A stretch of DNA of 64,000 bases from CAVQEG01 sp963711465 (GCA_963711465.1 CAVQEG010000001.1:2604001-2668000), one strand, 5' to 3'; positions 52,709-61,784 are shown, counted from the stretch's first letter. Notes: generated by a model from the sequence alone, not told the origin. A program made the numbers and translations.

Positions 52709-53386
52709 CTACCGATAGGCAATCGGATCGGGAATTCCCGCTCGCTCGAAGGCCCGCAGTCGCAGCGCGCAGCTGTCGCATTCGCCACAGGCGAGATCGT
52801 TGCTGCGATAGCACGACCAGGTGAGTTCGAAGGGAGCGCCGAGTTCGGCACCGGCGCGGACGATGGCATCCTTCGACAGGTCGATCACGGGCGTCTCGAT
52901 ACGAATCCGCGTCTCGGGTCGCGTTCCGAGATCGATCGCCTGCTGATAGGCGTCGAAGAAGACCGCACGGCAGTCGGGGTAGCCGCTTGAATCCTCCTCC
53001 ACCGCACCAATGGCGATTATGCCTGCACCGATCACCTCCGCCCAGCTTGCGGCCACCGCCAGGATGTTCCCGTTGCGAAACGGCACGTAGCTACTGGGGA
53101 TTTCGCTCGACTCGAGATTTGCCGCGGTGACGTCGATCGATGAGTCGGTGAGACTCGAACCGCCGATGGCGGCTAGATGACGCTGATCGACCACGAGCCG
53201 TCGGGCGGCGGCGAAGTGATCGGCGAGGGCGTGGAAGCATTCGAGTTCACGCCGCTCGGTGCGCTGGCCGTAATTGGCGTGCAGCAGGTTGAGTTCGCAG
53301 CCACGCTCGCGCATGATTGCGGCGGTAACGCAGCTGTCCATCCCTCCGCTGAGGAGAACGACGGCACGGTGCCCGGAGGTGTTCAC
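52709..53386 (-). CDS. queC: 7-cyano-7-deazaguanine synthase
   Basis: QueC of 225 residues, converting carboxydeazaguanine to preQ0 using ATP and ammonia. The PP-loop LLSGGMDSCVT, LHANYGQRTERRE, YVPFRNGNILAVAASWAE, IIAIGAVEEDSSGYPDCR, TPVIDLSKDAIVRAG, and the zinc Cys set (SCYRSNDLACGECDSCALRL) are all present. It is the last gene of the purN-queF-queD-queC run, 42 bp after queD. QueE, which makes the substrate from the QueD product, is not in the window, so it must be elsewhere. Confidence 0.97.
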   Translation of the reverse strand: MNTSGHRAVVLLSGGMDSCVTAAIMRERGCELNLLHANYGQRTERRELECFHALADHFAAARRLVVDQRHLAAIGGSSLTDSSIDVTAANLESSEIPSSYVPFRNGNILAVAASWAEVIGAGIIAIGAVEEDSSGYPDCRAVFFDAYQQAIDLGTRPETRIRIETPVIDLSKDAIVRAGAELGAPFELTWSCYRSNDLACGECDSCALRLRAFERAGIPDPIAYR

Positions 53387-53428
53387 GATGCTGGCGGTGT
53401 CTGAGGGTTCAAGGGAATTCGAACGCGA

Positions 53429-53878
53429 TCAGTGTGAATTCTCACCTGGCATATCCATGCTCATTTCGGCGTAGGTGCGCTCGGTCTCATGCACGCGCAC
53501 GGTGATGCGGGCGACGTTCGGGAAGACGCCGAGCCGTTCGGCGGCCTGCTGGAGGAACCATCGCGTGATGTTTTCTGCGGTCGAGGCGAACGGAACGACG
53601 ACGTGCTTCAGGGGGTTGGCTTCGAAGAAGGCGCGCATGGCGGTGTCGCTGGCATCGACGAGGAAGGCGTGATCGACGCGCTGGACGATCGGGTCGATGA
53701 CGGCCTTGAGATCGAAGTAATCGATGACCATGCCGTGATCATCGAGTTGGCCCTCGACGACGACGCGCATGCGATAGGAGTGGCCATGGACGTTTTCGCA
53801 GCCGCCGGAATGGAACGGCAGGCGGTGGCCCATTTCCCAGTGAAAGTCCTTCGCGATGGTTGCGTGCTGACTGCTCAC
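53429..53878 (-). CDS. queD: 6-carboxy-5,6,7,8-tetrahydropterin synthase
   Basis: QueD/PTPS-family enzyme of 149 residues that makes the carboxytetrahydropterin intermediate from dihydroneopterin triphosphate. Motifs are the zinc His set in GHRLPFHSGGCENVHGHSYR (including the catalytic Cys of GGCENVHGH), GMVIDYFDLKAVI, RVDHAFLVDASD, and ENITRWFLQQ with the following conserved Glu in VRVHETERTYAEM. The start at 53878 is 1 bp after the queF stop, so translation is coupled. Eukaryotic-type PTPS activity is unlikely because the Cys-His pattern is of the QueD type. Confidence 0.96.
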   Translation of the reverse strand: MSSQHATIAKDFHWEMGHRLPFHSGGCENVHGHSYRMRVVVEGQLDDHGMVIDYFDLKAVIDPIVQRVDHAFLVDASDTAMRAFFEANPLKHVVVPFASTAENITRWFLQQAAERLGVFPNVARITVRVHETERTYAEMSMDMPGENSH

Positions 53879-53879
53879 G

Positions 53880-54263
53880 CTACCCCTCCTCGTGGGTTTG
53901 AACGGTGGACGGATCGGCTTCCGTGGAGCTGCGATGCTCGACCTCCACGACGGAATGGATACCTCCGCGCGTCGAGAATTCTCCTGTGACGCGGATGTAG
54001 CGAGGCTCCATCGCCTCGACGAGATCGTCGAGGATGGCGTTGACGACGGCTTCGTAGAAGATTCCTCGACTACGGAAATCGAGGAAGTAGTACTTGAGGG
54101 ATTTCAATTCGACGCAGCGACGATCGGGGACGTACTCGACGGTGATGGTACCGAAGTCGGGCAGGCCTGTCTTGGGGCAGACGGAGGTGAATTCGGGGTT
54201 GACGTGCCGGATCGTGTAGTCGCGATCGGGGCGGGGATTGTCGAACGTCTCGAGGGAGGGCAT
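53880..54263 (-). CDS. queF: NADPH-dependent 7-cyano-7-deazaguanine reductase
   Basis: Short (unimodular) QueF of 127 residues that reduces preQ0 to preQ1. The catalytic Cys is in FTSVCPKTGLPDFG, and the family strip ELKSLKYYFLDFRSRGIFYE carries the QueF motif. The strand IRVTGEFSTRGGIHSVVEVE is typical. The last 15 residues (SSTEADPSTVQTHEEG) are a polar extension. It precedes queD by 1 bp and follows purN by 18 bp. Confidence 0.96.
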   Translation of the reverse strand: MPSLETFDNPRPDRDYTIRHVNPEFTSVCPKTGLPDFGTITVEYVPDRRCVELKSLKYYFLDFRSRGIFYEAVVNAILDDLVEAMEPRYIRVTGEFSTRGGIHSVVEVEHRSSTEADPSTVQTHEEG

Positions 54264-54281
54264 GGCTGGAGCGTGTAATGG

Positions 54282-54917
54282 TTACGGCGCGTCGGCGGAT
54301 GCTTCGTCGCGCATTCTGCGCGCCATCTCGATGACGACGCGCGGGTAGAGTCGATGTTCGACCTCGAGGACGCGTGCTGCGAGCGATTCGGGGGTATCGT
54401 CGGGGAGGACGTCGATGCGTTCCTGATCGAGGATCGGGCCGGTGTCGTACTGTTCGTCGACCAGGTGGACGGTCGCACCGCTTACGGTTCGTCCGGCATC
54501 GAGCACGGCCTGGTGGACACGGACGCCGTACATGCCCTGGCCGCCGAAGTCGGGGAGCAGCGCGGGATGGATGTTCAGGATGCGACCGCGGTAGGCGTCC
54601 ACTGTCGAAGCGGGCAGCAGACGCATGTATCCGGCGAGGACGATGAGGCCGACGTGATGTTCACGCAGGGTATCGAGAAGGCGTGCGGCGTAGTCGCGCT
54701 CATCGTCAAACATTTTCGGAGAGAGCCGCAGGTACTCGATACCGTGATCGCGGGCGAAGTCGAAGGCGCCGGGGCGGGGATTGTTGCTGACGACGAGGGC
54801 GACGCGAGCGGGCGGATCGGCCATGGCGGCAAGCGCGTCATGGATGGCGCGGAGGTTGGAACCGGTTCCCGAAGCGAAGACGGCGATGTTGACGGGCAGC
54901 GAAGTCATCGTTGGCAT
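54282..54917 (-). CDS. purN: Phosphoribosylglycinamide formyltransferase
   Basis: GAR transformylase of 211 residues using formyl-tetrahydrofolate. Typical motifs are NIAVFASGTGSNLRAI, ALVVSNNPRPGAFDFARDHG, LIVLAGYMRLLPA, the catalytic LNIHPALLPDFGGQGMYGV (Asn and His present), and GATVHLVDEQYDTGPIL with the conserved Asp. The start may be ATG 54917 or ATG 54908. It heads a run of deazapurine genes; the sharing of purine and queuosine genes in one unit is functionally plausible, since both depend on GTP-derived precursors and folate/pterin chemistry. Confidence 0.96.
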   Translation of the reverse strand: MPTMTSLPVNIAVFASGTGSNLRAIHDALAAMADPPARVALVVSNNPRPGAFDFARDHGIEYLRLSPKMFDDERDYAARLLDTLREHHVGLIVLAGYMRLLPASTVDAYRGRILNIHPALLPDFGGQGMYGVRVHQAVLDAGRTVSGATVHLVDEQYDTGPILDQERIDVLPDDTPESLAARVLEVEHRLYPRVVIEMARRMRDEASADAP

Positions 54918-54938
54918 AGCTCGAAGGGGGTAAACATA

Positions 54939-54973
54939 CGAAGCCCTTCCGGATCGGATCCGGAAGGGCTTCG
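54939..54973 (-). terminator. Hairpin after the large T9SS gene
   Basis: Perfect 17-bp stem (54939-54955 with 54957-54973), essentially a full palindrome with a central G. It lies 64 bp beyond the stop of the leftward gene at 55037 and just ahead of purN. No T-tract. Confidence 0.65.
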
Positions 54974-55036
54974 TGGCGAAGTACGGAACGCGTCACCCAT
55001 GCGGGGAGCCGCCCTAGGCGGGCGGCGACACCGCTA

Positions 55037-58000
55037 TCAGCGGGCGACGGTCAGCTTGTTCGACAGCGTGAAGCCGTTGCCGACGAGCTTGTAGATATAG
55101 ACGCCGTTGGCGACGCGATTGCCGTCGACATCGGTGCCGTCCCATGTGACGCTCTGGTGGGTACCCGCCTGAGCATCGACGTGGAAGGCACGGATGGTAC
55201 GACCGTACATGTCGACGATCTCGATCGACACCGGGCCTGACTGCTCGACACGGAAACCGATGTCGGTCGACGTGCTGAGCGGATTCGGCGTGTTCTGCTC
55301 GAGCACGCTGGCCGTGGCGCCACCGAGGGCGGCATCGATACGACCTTCGAGCACCTTGCTGTAGGTGACCGAACCGTCACGATCCTCCTGGCGCAGACGA
55401 TACTGGTAGGTCGTGTTGGGCACGACGTTATCGTCGACGTGGAAGTAGGTCGTCGGGCGGTTGCTGGTACCGACGCCCTGCTTGAAGGCGATATCGGACC
55501 AGCCATCGGTACCGGCGACGCGGCGCTGCACATGGAAGCCGTTGTTGTTGACCTCGGTTTCCGTCCGCCAGTCGAGGCGGATGGCCGAGGCGAGCTCGGT
55601 GAGGTTGAACTCGGAGAGCTCCACCGGAAGAACGGTGCAGTCACCGGCCGGCTTCATGCCGAAGTACGGGCGGATCATCGGAATCCACGATCCACGGGTG
55701 TAGGTCGGGATGATGGTCACCGTACCCGTCCAGTCGAGGAACGGGAAGCCCGGGTTGCCAACGGTCGTGATCATACGCTGCCACGAACCGGACTCGGCGT
55801 TGATCTCATACCAGAACCGGTCTTCGCGCATCTCCGGATAGGCCGGGACGCTGAAGTTGCCGATACCCGGCGGAGGACCATCCGAGCGGACCGTGGTCAC
55901 CTGACCCATGCGGCTGTCGTCACCACCAAGCTCGATACCGGTCTGGCCGAGCTGCTCGACCGCGACGTAGTACCGACCCGGGTTGGCCACGTACGGCTGC
56001 GGAAGCAGGTAGGTGACGTACTGGTCGAAGTGATACGACCGTCCCATATCGGTCTCGGGAATACCCTGACCGCGCTGGGCGATCACACGTGTCGCCGTGA
56101 CGATCGTGTCAGGCGGAGCCGACGGACCGGAATTCGGGTACTGCTTGTAGATGGCGTACTGAATGAAGTCCGGTGCCTGGTTGGCCGAGCTGTAGTAGGC
56201 CTGGAATCCGCGGATCGTGTCGCGCGAGAGCAGTCGGAACTGCGTGGCGAACGAACCCGAGAGGCTACCACCGGTCGGACCGTACGGCTCCTGCCCATTC
56301 CCGTCCTGCGTCGGCGGGACGAGGTTGAGTCCCTTACCGGTCAGACCCGCGTAGTTCGGCACGTCGTTCCGGTTGGTCGTGTCGTCGTAGGCGAACGTCG
56401 TACCGAGCATCAACCGGAAGTTGGTGTAGGTCTGGTCGTTCGAGTTGTACGAGTCGTATCCCTGCGGAAGAATCCGCGCGGCGATCTTGTAATTCGTGCC
56501 GACCGGCTGCGCATTGATCTGCGAGTTGACGGCGATCGAATTACCGCACTCCTGTGCGTTCCAGGCCGGGAACTCCTCGATGCGGTCGAGACCGGCGCCG
56601 AGCGAGATCACCGTCTGGTAGCGGTAGTAGCTGTAGTTGCCCGGAGGCGGCGGGTTGTCGGTGTTGGTTACCGTCATCGCCACGCCGAAGGACGTCGCTG
56701 CAGTCGCGCCGTTGTTGGAGACCTTCGCCCACAACGGGATGGCGCGTGCCTGCGATGCCGGCGCAATCGAGTACGGCCAGTCGGCACCGACAGCAGTGAC
56801 TTCCACCTCGGGCTTGTCCAGCGTCGTCAACATGATGTTGTCGACGTAGAACGCGTCCTTGTCGTCGGCAGGTGCGCCGAGCGGATCCTGATCGTTCTTC
56901 GCGCTGACGCGAAGACGGAAGCGGAAGTACTTGTTGGCGTCGACGTTGTCCCACCACCGCGACGGGATCGGGATGTAGGCGCGGTAGAACTCGAAGTCCT
57001 TACCTGAGTCGTACTCGTCAACGACGATCTTACCCGTCGTATCGGCGCCCGAGCCGCCACCGCCGCCGAAGACGCCCCAGCGCGGCGAGTCCGCACCCCA
57101 CTTGAGCAGCGCGTCCTTGTCGTTGAAGTTGCGATCGCGCCAGTTGCGAACGTTGACGATGTTGTCGACGCCGTTCGGGCTCGGCTCGGCGAATTCGACC
57201 ATGAGAACGTCGGGCTGCTGATAGACACCCGTCTTCAGCGTGTTGTACGTCGCGTGCTCCGGTCCGAGCCGCTGGTTCTGACTCCAGTTCCGCGGATAGC
57301 TCTGACGACCCGAGCGCTCGTAGCTGAGGATCAGCACCGGGCTGGTGGTCGTCGAGAGGTTCACCGGGAAGCTGATGAGCGTGTCACCACCCGGAACGCC
57401 GAGCGCGTTGTTGTTGTAGAACGCACCGCCGACGTCGACGCGGTCGAGCTCGAGCACCGGCGAGTTGAGCGTCACACGACCGTCGTTCGACGTGGCCGGA
57501 CCGCGCGGCGGCGGCGGATTCCACGTCTGCAGGTCGCCGTCGACCACGTGGCCGCCGATCGAGACCCACCGCTTCACCGACGGAATGATGCCGTCCTCGT
57601 CGGAGACGTCGAAGTCGCTGAAGGTGCTGATGTACGGCACCTCCTGACGCGAAATGCCGAAGAACAGCACACCGGTCGTGTCGTCGAACGGCCAGAAGTC
57701 ACCGTAGATCTGACCGGTCGGACCGCGGTCGGTGGCGATCACCTCGGCGCGGAAACGGCCGAGCTCACGCACCAGCTGCGCGTTGGTCACGTACGGATCG
57801 AACACCACCGTGTCGATGCTCGTGTTCTTGTTCACCCGGATCGGGGTGAGCGGATTGGTCGTCTTGGTCTTCTGATACACCGGCTGCGCCGAGGTGTTGA
57901 CCAGGTCGCGAATGCGGAAGACGACGTTGAAACGGATCGGCTGCGCGGTGACGTTGTTCGGACCAATACTGTCCGACACGTTCTGCACGATACCGATAGG

Positions 58001-59344
58001 ACGAACCACACCAAGCGTCGGGTTGCCCAGCAGCACCTCGAAGTTGTCCGGGAACTGCCCCTGCGGCAGGTCGACGAACTCACCCGGGTTGTTGCGATCA
58101 GGAACCTGGAAGCTCACCGACAGCACGCGCGTGATGTTCTTCCACTGCTTGAATTTGATCGCGAGGGCGTTGTGCGGCGTACCGTCGTCGCCGTTGACGT
58201 AGAGCGAGCCCTCGAACTGGTGGTTGTAGTTGTAGTTGGTGTACTCCAGATCCTTGCTCTGAATACCGATCGTCGCGTTGGCGCGATAGACGGTGTTCGA
58301 CGGGATCGTGAAGATGCCCTGCGTCGGATCGACGAAGTTGCCCGTGAACCGGACGTAGTTGAACTGCACCGAACTGTCGGAACGATCCAGCACGACCTGG
58401 TAATTCGCCCGCAGCAGACGGCTCGATACCGGCAGCGTCTGGTTGATCAGCGGGATGTGCTTGTTGCCCTTCATCGACTGGTTGACGAAGTAGATGATCA
58501 GCTTCGTCCCCGAAAGGTCGCGGCGCCAGTAGACGCGCCCGAAGTCGTCCGGCCGCAGCGAGTTCGTGTCGAACTGCGAGAGCTCGGTGTCGTCCCACAA
58601 CGGGGCAATGGCCGGTCCGACATTGTTGTTCGGGAAGGCGGTGTTGTTCGGATTGCGATACCCACCCAGCGGATTCGACGTGTTGCCGAGCGCCAGGTAC
58701 TTGTACCCGTAGTCGTCCGGTATGGTATCGGCAGCCGCGCCACCGGCGGCCGTCGGCCGCGGATCGATGCGGTTCGGATTGTAGGCGATCACCCGCCCCG
58801 ATTCATCATACTGATACCGGCGATTGGACAGTCCGATCAGACCGTTGGTCGATACGTAGAAACTGTCGTACGGTGTGCAGTAGTAGTAGAATGGGAAGCC
58901 GATGGCGATCGGTCCGGCAATCGCATTGTCGGTCGAGTCGCCCATCACGTCCGGGTTGCGGAAATACTCGTAGCCCTGACTGCCCGGAAGCGTCCAGGTC
59001 ACCGAAGGAGCCTGGTTCGGACCCGAGAGAATCCGACGCCAGCTCGAGGCCTGCGACCCCGTCGTGTCGATGAACGAATACGTTGGCGTCCAGTTGACAC
59101 CCCGCGACGACGGCAGCACAGGCGCGTCGTTGTCCGCGACGTAGTAGCCCGTCGCGAGCGGCGCCTTGCCGGTCGGACCGCCAGGGTAGGACACCGGATT
59201 GTTGTCGAATGGATTCGGGTCGTTGGACCGACGAAGAATCTCCCCGCCGCCTCCATCGTCGTCGCCTCCGCCGGCCAGAACCATAGCCGTCGGGAACGAT
59301 AGCAATACCCCGAATGCGCAGAGAAGTAGCAATAACCTTCTCAT
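55037..59344 (-). CDS. Large secreted protein with T9SS type A sorting domain
   Basis: Secreted protein of 1435 residues. ATG 59344 has AGGAG about 8 nt upstream; the in-frame GTG at 59353 overlaps that sequence and is rejected. Signal LLLLLCAFGVLLSFPTAMVL is followed by an Asp/Gly-rich mature start (GGGDDDGGGGEILRRSNDPN). Parts recognised: a beta-rich N-terminal region with repeated Asn/Tyr-rich strands (NPNNTAFPNNNVGPAIAPLW), a jelly-roll-like lectin-type stretch around NKHIPLINQTLP, a Fn3-type segment near the end (LPVELSEFNLTELASAIRLD, then WRTETEVNNNGFHVQRR), and a terminal T9SS domain (ASVLEQNTPNPLSTSTDIGF ... VYIYKLVGNGFTLSNKLTVA). No catalytic motif. Codon use is strongly biased and GAATTC is almost absent, which suggests high expression, perhaps as a surface layer or matrix protein. 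Confidence 0.88.
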   Translation of the reverse strand: MRRLLLLLCAFGVLLSFPTAMVLAGGGDDDGGGGEILRRSNDPNPFDNNPVSYPGGPTGKAPLATGYYVADNDAPVLPSSRGVNWTPTYSFIDTTGSQASSWRRILSGPNQAPSVTWTLPGSQGYEYFRNPDVMGDSTDNAIAGPIAIGFPFYYYCTPYDSFYVSTNGLIGLSNRRYQYDESGRVIAYNPNRIDPRPTAAGGAAADTIPDDYGYKYLALGNTSNPLGGYRNPNNTAFPNNNVGPAIAPLWDDTELSQFDTNSLRPDDFGRVYWRRDLSGTKLIIYFVNQSMKGNKHIPLINQTLPVSSRLLRANYQVVLDRSDSSVQFNYVRFTGNFVDPTQGIFTIPSNTVYRANATIGIQSKDLEYTNYNYNHQFEGSLYVNGDDGTPHNALAIKFKQWKNITRVLSVSFQVPDRNNPGEFVDLPQGQFPDNFEVLLGNPTLGVVRPIGIVQNVSDSIGPNNVTAQPIRFNVVFRIRDLVNTSAQPVYQKTKTTNPLTPIRVNKNTSIDTVVFDPYVTNAQLVRELGRFRAEVIATDRGPTGQIYGDFWPFDDTTGVLFFGISRQEVPYISTFSDFDVSDEDGIIPSVKRWVSIGGHVVDGDLQTWNPPPPRGPATSNDGRVTLNSPVLELDRVDVGGAFYNNNALGVPGGDTLISFPVNLSTTTSPVLILSYERSGRQSYPRNWSQNQRLGPEHATYNTLKTGVYQQPDVLMVEFAEPSPNGVDNIVNVRNWRDRNFNDKDALLKWGADSPRWGVFGGGGGSGADTTGKIVVDEYDSGKDFEFYRAYIPIPSRWWDNVDANKYFRFRLRVSAKNDQDPLGAPADDKDAFYVDNIMLTTLDKPEVEVTAVGADWPYSIAPASQARAIPLWAKVSNNGATAATSFGVAMTVTNTDNPPPPGNYSYYRYQTVISLGAGLDRIEEFPAWNAQECGNSIAVNSQINAQPVGTNYKIAARILPQGYDSYNSNDQTYTNFRLMLGTTFAYDDTTNRNDVPNYAGLTGKGLNLVPPTQDGNGQEPYGPTGGSLSGSFATQFRLLSRDTIRGFQAYYSSANQAPDFIQYAIYKQYPNSGPSAPPDTIVTATRVIAQRGQGIPETDMGRSYHFDQYVTYLLPQPYVANPGRYYVAVEQLGQTGIELGGDDSRMGQVTTVRSDGPPPGIGNFSVPAYPEMREDRFWYEINAESGSWQRMITTVGNPGFPFLDWTGTVTIIPTYTRGSWIPMIRPYFGMKPAGDCTVLPVELSEFNLTELASAIRLDWRTETEVNNNGFHVQRRVAGTDGWSDIAFKQGVGTSNRPTTYFHVDDNVVPNTTYQYRLRQEDRDGSVTYSKVLEGRIDAALGGATASVLEQNTPNPLSTSTDIGFRVEQSGPVSIEIVDMYGRTIRAFHVDAQAGTHQSVTWDGTDVDGNRVANGVYIYKLVGNGFTLSNKLTVAR

Positions 59345-59726
59345 GTAGTGCACTCCTGGTTAATGTGAACTAGGGATTCGTTTGGAAAGGAAAGTGTCTG
59401 GAGCCGAATCAACGGAAGGCGGCGCCTGGCAGAGGTCCCGCAGGCGCCGTCGCTGAGGTCGATCAGAACCGCGAAATTCGTTAATTTCTGCATCAGAGTC
59501 AAGCGCATTCTCCGCCGAATCGGTCAGCCCTTTCCAGCATCTGTCTCCTAACACGTGCGTGTGACCGTTTGTTAGTGACGGTGTCAGTGGAGGTGAATCC
59601 GAGGGCGCCGACCGCCCGAATGCGTGGTGGCGCGGGCGAACAGGTGCCGGCGGCGGTCCCGGTGGGTGCGCCGTATGTTCGTGCGTCCGCCCGAATCTGA
59701 ATCACCCATTTCACGATTGCTGCTCC
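59345..59726. other. Divergent spacer between the T9SS gene and transaldolase
   Basis: 382 bp. It contains the leftward promoter candidate (59472-59502) and AT-rich leader sequence of the T9SS gene. The half toward tal is GC-rich and shows no repeat, hairpin or gene. Confidence 0.5.
59472..59502 (-). promoter_or_regulatory. Possible promoter of the large T9SS gene
   Basis: Leftward TTG (59502-59500, within TTGACT), 20-nt spacer, GAATTTCG (59479-59472), a partial match to the Bacteroidota -7 element. It would give a leader of about 120 nt, which fits a highly expressed gene. Moderate match only. Confidence 0.35.
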
Positions 59727-60824
59727 ATGAACGTTCTCCGGTCTCTCCTCGATCACGGTCAGTCGATCTGGTACGACTTCATCTCGCGTGACTTCATCGC
59801 CTCCGGCGGAATGCGACGCCTGGTCGAACTCGGCGTCCGAGGCATGACCTCCAACCCCACCATCTTCGAGGGCGCCCTCGCCTCCGGCGACTCGTATGAC
59901 GACCAGATCCGCCGACTCGATGCCGAAGGTCTCGATACCCGCGAAATCGCTACCCGTCTGTTCATCACCGACATCCGGGATGCCTGCGACGTCATGCGGC
60001 CCGTCTACGACTCCAGCAGCGGCGCCGATGGATTCATCTCCCTCGAAGTCAATCCGAAGTTCGCCGCCCGTACCGACAAGACCATCGCCGAGGCCGAGCG
60101 CCTCTGGCGCGACGTCGATCGGCCCAATCTCATGATCAAGATCCCCGCCACCGATCAGGGCTACCCCGCCATCCGCCACTGCATCGGCGCCGGTATCAAC
60201 GTCAACATCACCCTCATGTTCTCCGTCGACCAGTACCGCCGCGTCGTCGACGCATATATGAGTGGTCTGGAGGATCACCTCGGCCGTGGAGAAGCAATCG
60301 ATGCCATCGCCTCGGTCGCCAGCGTCTTCGTCAGCCGCATCGACTCGATGGTCGACAAGAAGCTCGAAACGATCGGCACGCCAGAAGCGCTCGCGCTGCG
60401 AGGCAAAGCCGCCGTTGCCAATGCCAGGCTCACCTACCAGGAGTTCAAGTCCGTCTGCGCCTCCGACCGCTGGCACGCCCTGGAATCCGCCGGCGCCCGC
60501 CGTCAACGTCCGCTCTGGGCGAGCACGTCGACGAAGAACCCCGAGTATCCGGATCTGCTCTACGTCGACACGCTCATCGGCCCGGATACCGTCAACACCG
60601 TCCCTCCGGCGACGCTGGAGGCGATCCTCGACCATGCCACCGTCGCCGACACACTGGAACGCGACATCGAGGAGGCACACGAGACAATGGTGAAGATCGG
60701 CCAGGCGGGCGTCGACGTCGACGCGGTGATGCTGGCGCTGCTGGAGGAGGGTGTGGAAAAATTCGAGAAGTCGTTCGACGGACTCTTCGAACAGCTGGAA
60801 GCGAAGCGCAAGCAGGCGGCATAG
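59727..60824 (+). CDS. tal: Transaldolase
   Basis: Transaldolase of 365 residues, an enzyme of the non-oxidative pentose phosphate path that moves dihydroxyacetone units. The longer bacterial/cyanobacterial type is shown by SIWYDFISRDFIASGGMRRL, GVRGMTSNPTIFEGALA, SLEVNPKFAARTDKTIAEA, the Schiff-base lysine strand NLMIKIPATDQGYPAI, GINVNITLMFSVDQY, VFVSRIDSMVDK, and the C-terminal RQRPLWASTSTKNPEYPDLL with TLIGPDTVNTVPPATLEAI. Full length. The ATG at 59727 fits homology. It is followed by an intrinsic terminator. Confidence 0.96.
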   Translation: MNVLRSLLDHGQSIWYDFISRDFIASGGMRRLVELGVRGMTSNPTIFEGALASGDSYDDQIRRLDAEGLDTREIATRLFITDIRDACDVMRPVYDSSSGADGFISLEVNPKFAARTDKTIAEAERLWRDVDRPNLMIKIPATDQGYPAIRHCIGAGINVNITLMFSVDQYRRVVDAYMSGLEDHLGRGEAIDAIASVASVFVSRIDSMVDKKLETIGTPEALALRGKAAVANARLTYQEFKSVCASDRWHALESAGARRQRPLWASTSTKNPEYPDLLYVDTLIGPDTVNTVPPATLEAILDHATVADTLERDIEEAHETMVKIGQAGVDVDAVMLALLEEGVEKFEKSFDGLFEQLEAKRKQAA

Positions 60825-60911
60825 GCCCTCCGCCGCACGCGGCCCTCATCGCACTGCCTTGCACGGTTGCCCGCGCCGGGTGTAGATTTTGAATCTATTT
60901 TCTTCTGCGGA

Positions 60912-60945
60912 CCCCTCGTGGTCGGTCCGACCGCGAGGGGTTTTG
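60912..60945 (+). terminator. Intrinsic terminator after tal
   Basis: Two-part stem ACCCCTCG / CGAGGGGT with an inner GGTCGG / CCGACC, followed by TTT. It lies 88 bp past the tal stop and has the best T-tract of any rightward hairpin in the window. Confidence 0.75.
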
Positions 60946-61030
60946 CGCAACCACGTGAGGCGCCGCATTCCCACAATTCGCACCCATACCGCGTAACGGC
61001 TATCGCGCTGCGACGTCGCTCAGTTCGAAG

Positions 61031-61522
61031 GTGCTGGTGCTCAACCAGAACTACGAGCCGCTGAGCGTCTGCAGCGTGCAGAAGGCGATCATCCTCCTCT
61101 GGCTCGGCAAGGCGGAGATGGTCGCTACACGACCTGACGTTGCCATTCACTCCGTTCGCGAGGCCTGGCCCTATCCGAGCGTCGTCCGCCTCTCCCTCTA
61201 CGTTCATATCCCGTACAAGAAGGTCGAGCTCTCGCGCAAGAACATTCTTCGCCGGGATAACTACCGCTGCGTCTACTGCAACAACGCGCGGCCGCAGCTG
61301 ACGATCGACCACATCATCCCGAAGTCGCGAGGCGGCTCGGACACCTGGGAGAATCTCGTCTGCGCATGTGTGCGCTGCAACAACCGCAAGGGCAACCGCA
61401 CGCCGGACGAGGCCGGCATGCGGTTGCGCAAGAAGCCCTTCCGCCCCAACCACGTCACCTTCATCCAGCACGTCGTCGGCTCCGTCGATGCCGAGTGGGA
61501 GCCGTTTCTGTTCATGCGGTAA
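61031..61522 (+). CDS. HNH endonuclease
   Basis: HNH-family nuclease of 163 residues. The N-terminal region (LVLNQNYEPLSVCSVQKAII, LLWLGKAEMVATRPD) marks the common chromosomal stand-alone HNH group. The nuclease domain has CVYCNNARPQLTIDHIIPKS, RGGSDTWENLVCACVRCNNR, with both CxxC pairs for zinc and the His-Asn-His residues. The GTG at 61031 is the first reasonable start; homologues often begin a few residues earlier, and no ATG is available, so the start is uncertain. Biological role is unknown. No methyltransferase or phage gene is adjacent. Confidence 0.85.
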   Translation: MLVLNQNYEPLSVCSVQKAIILLWLGKAEMVATRPDVAIHSVREAWPYPSVVRLSLYVHIPYKKVELSRKNILRRDNYRCVYCNNARPQLTIDHIIPKSRGGSDTWENLVCACVRCNNRKGNRTPDEAGMRLRKKPFRPNHVTFIQHVVGSVDAEWEPFLFMR

Positions 61523-61680
61523 GCGCAGGAGGAGTAGCAGTGATACACGAGGTATTCCACCACCGCCCAGGCCGCGGGTCGTACTGCAGGAAGTAGCTCG
61601 TGGTGTGGTCGAAACCGCCTGTCAATTCGCACTGCCACATTCCATTGGCCGAAGCGGTACCCGAGCGACGCGTCCCACAT

Positions 61681-61702
61681 CCGCCCGAACTCGAGCGGGC
61701 GG
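61681..61702. terminator. Hairpin between HNH and crcB
   Basis: Inverted repeat CCGCCCG / CGGGCGG with an 8-nt loop, in the 262-bp spacer. Weak T-tract to the right (CCCCTTTC). It may end the HNH transcript. Confidence 0.4.
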
Positions 61703-61784
61703 CCCCTTTCGACGCAGTCGGCTATCTTGGGCGACTTCCGGGTCCGGTGAGCGTTCTCCGGGTGCGGACCCTCTCCAACTGCCC

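Noticed and set aside
57254..59302. 682-codon rightward frame inside the T9SS gene
   Set aside because: Arg/Val-rich antisense translation without motifs; the leftward frame has a signal peptide and sorting domain.
61523..61784. Fluoride riboswitch upstream of crcB, or a leftward gene fragment
   Set aside because: The conserved aptamer core was not found. A leftward protein-like stretch (FDHTTSYFLQYDPRPGRWWN) ends at the HNH stop but has no start or family and may be chance.
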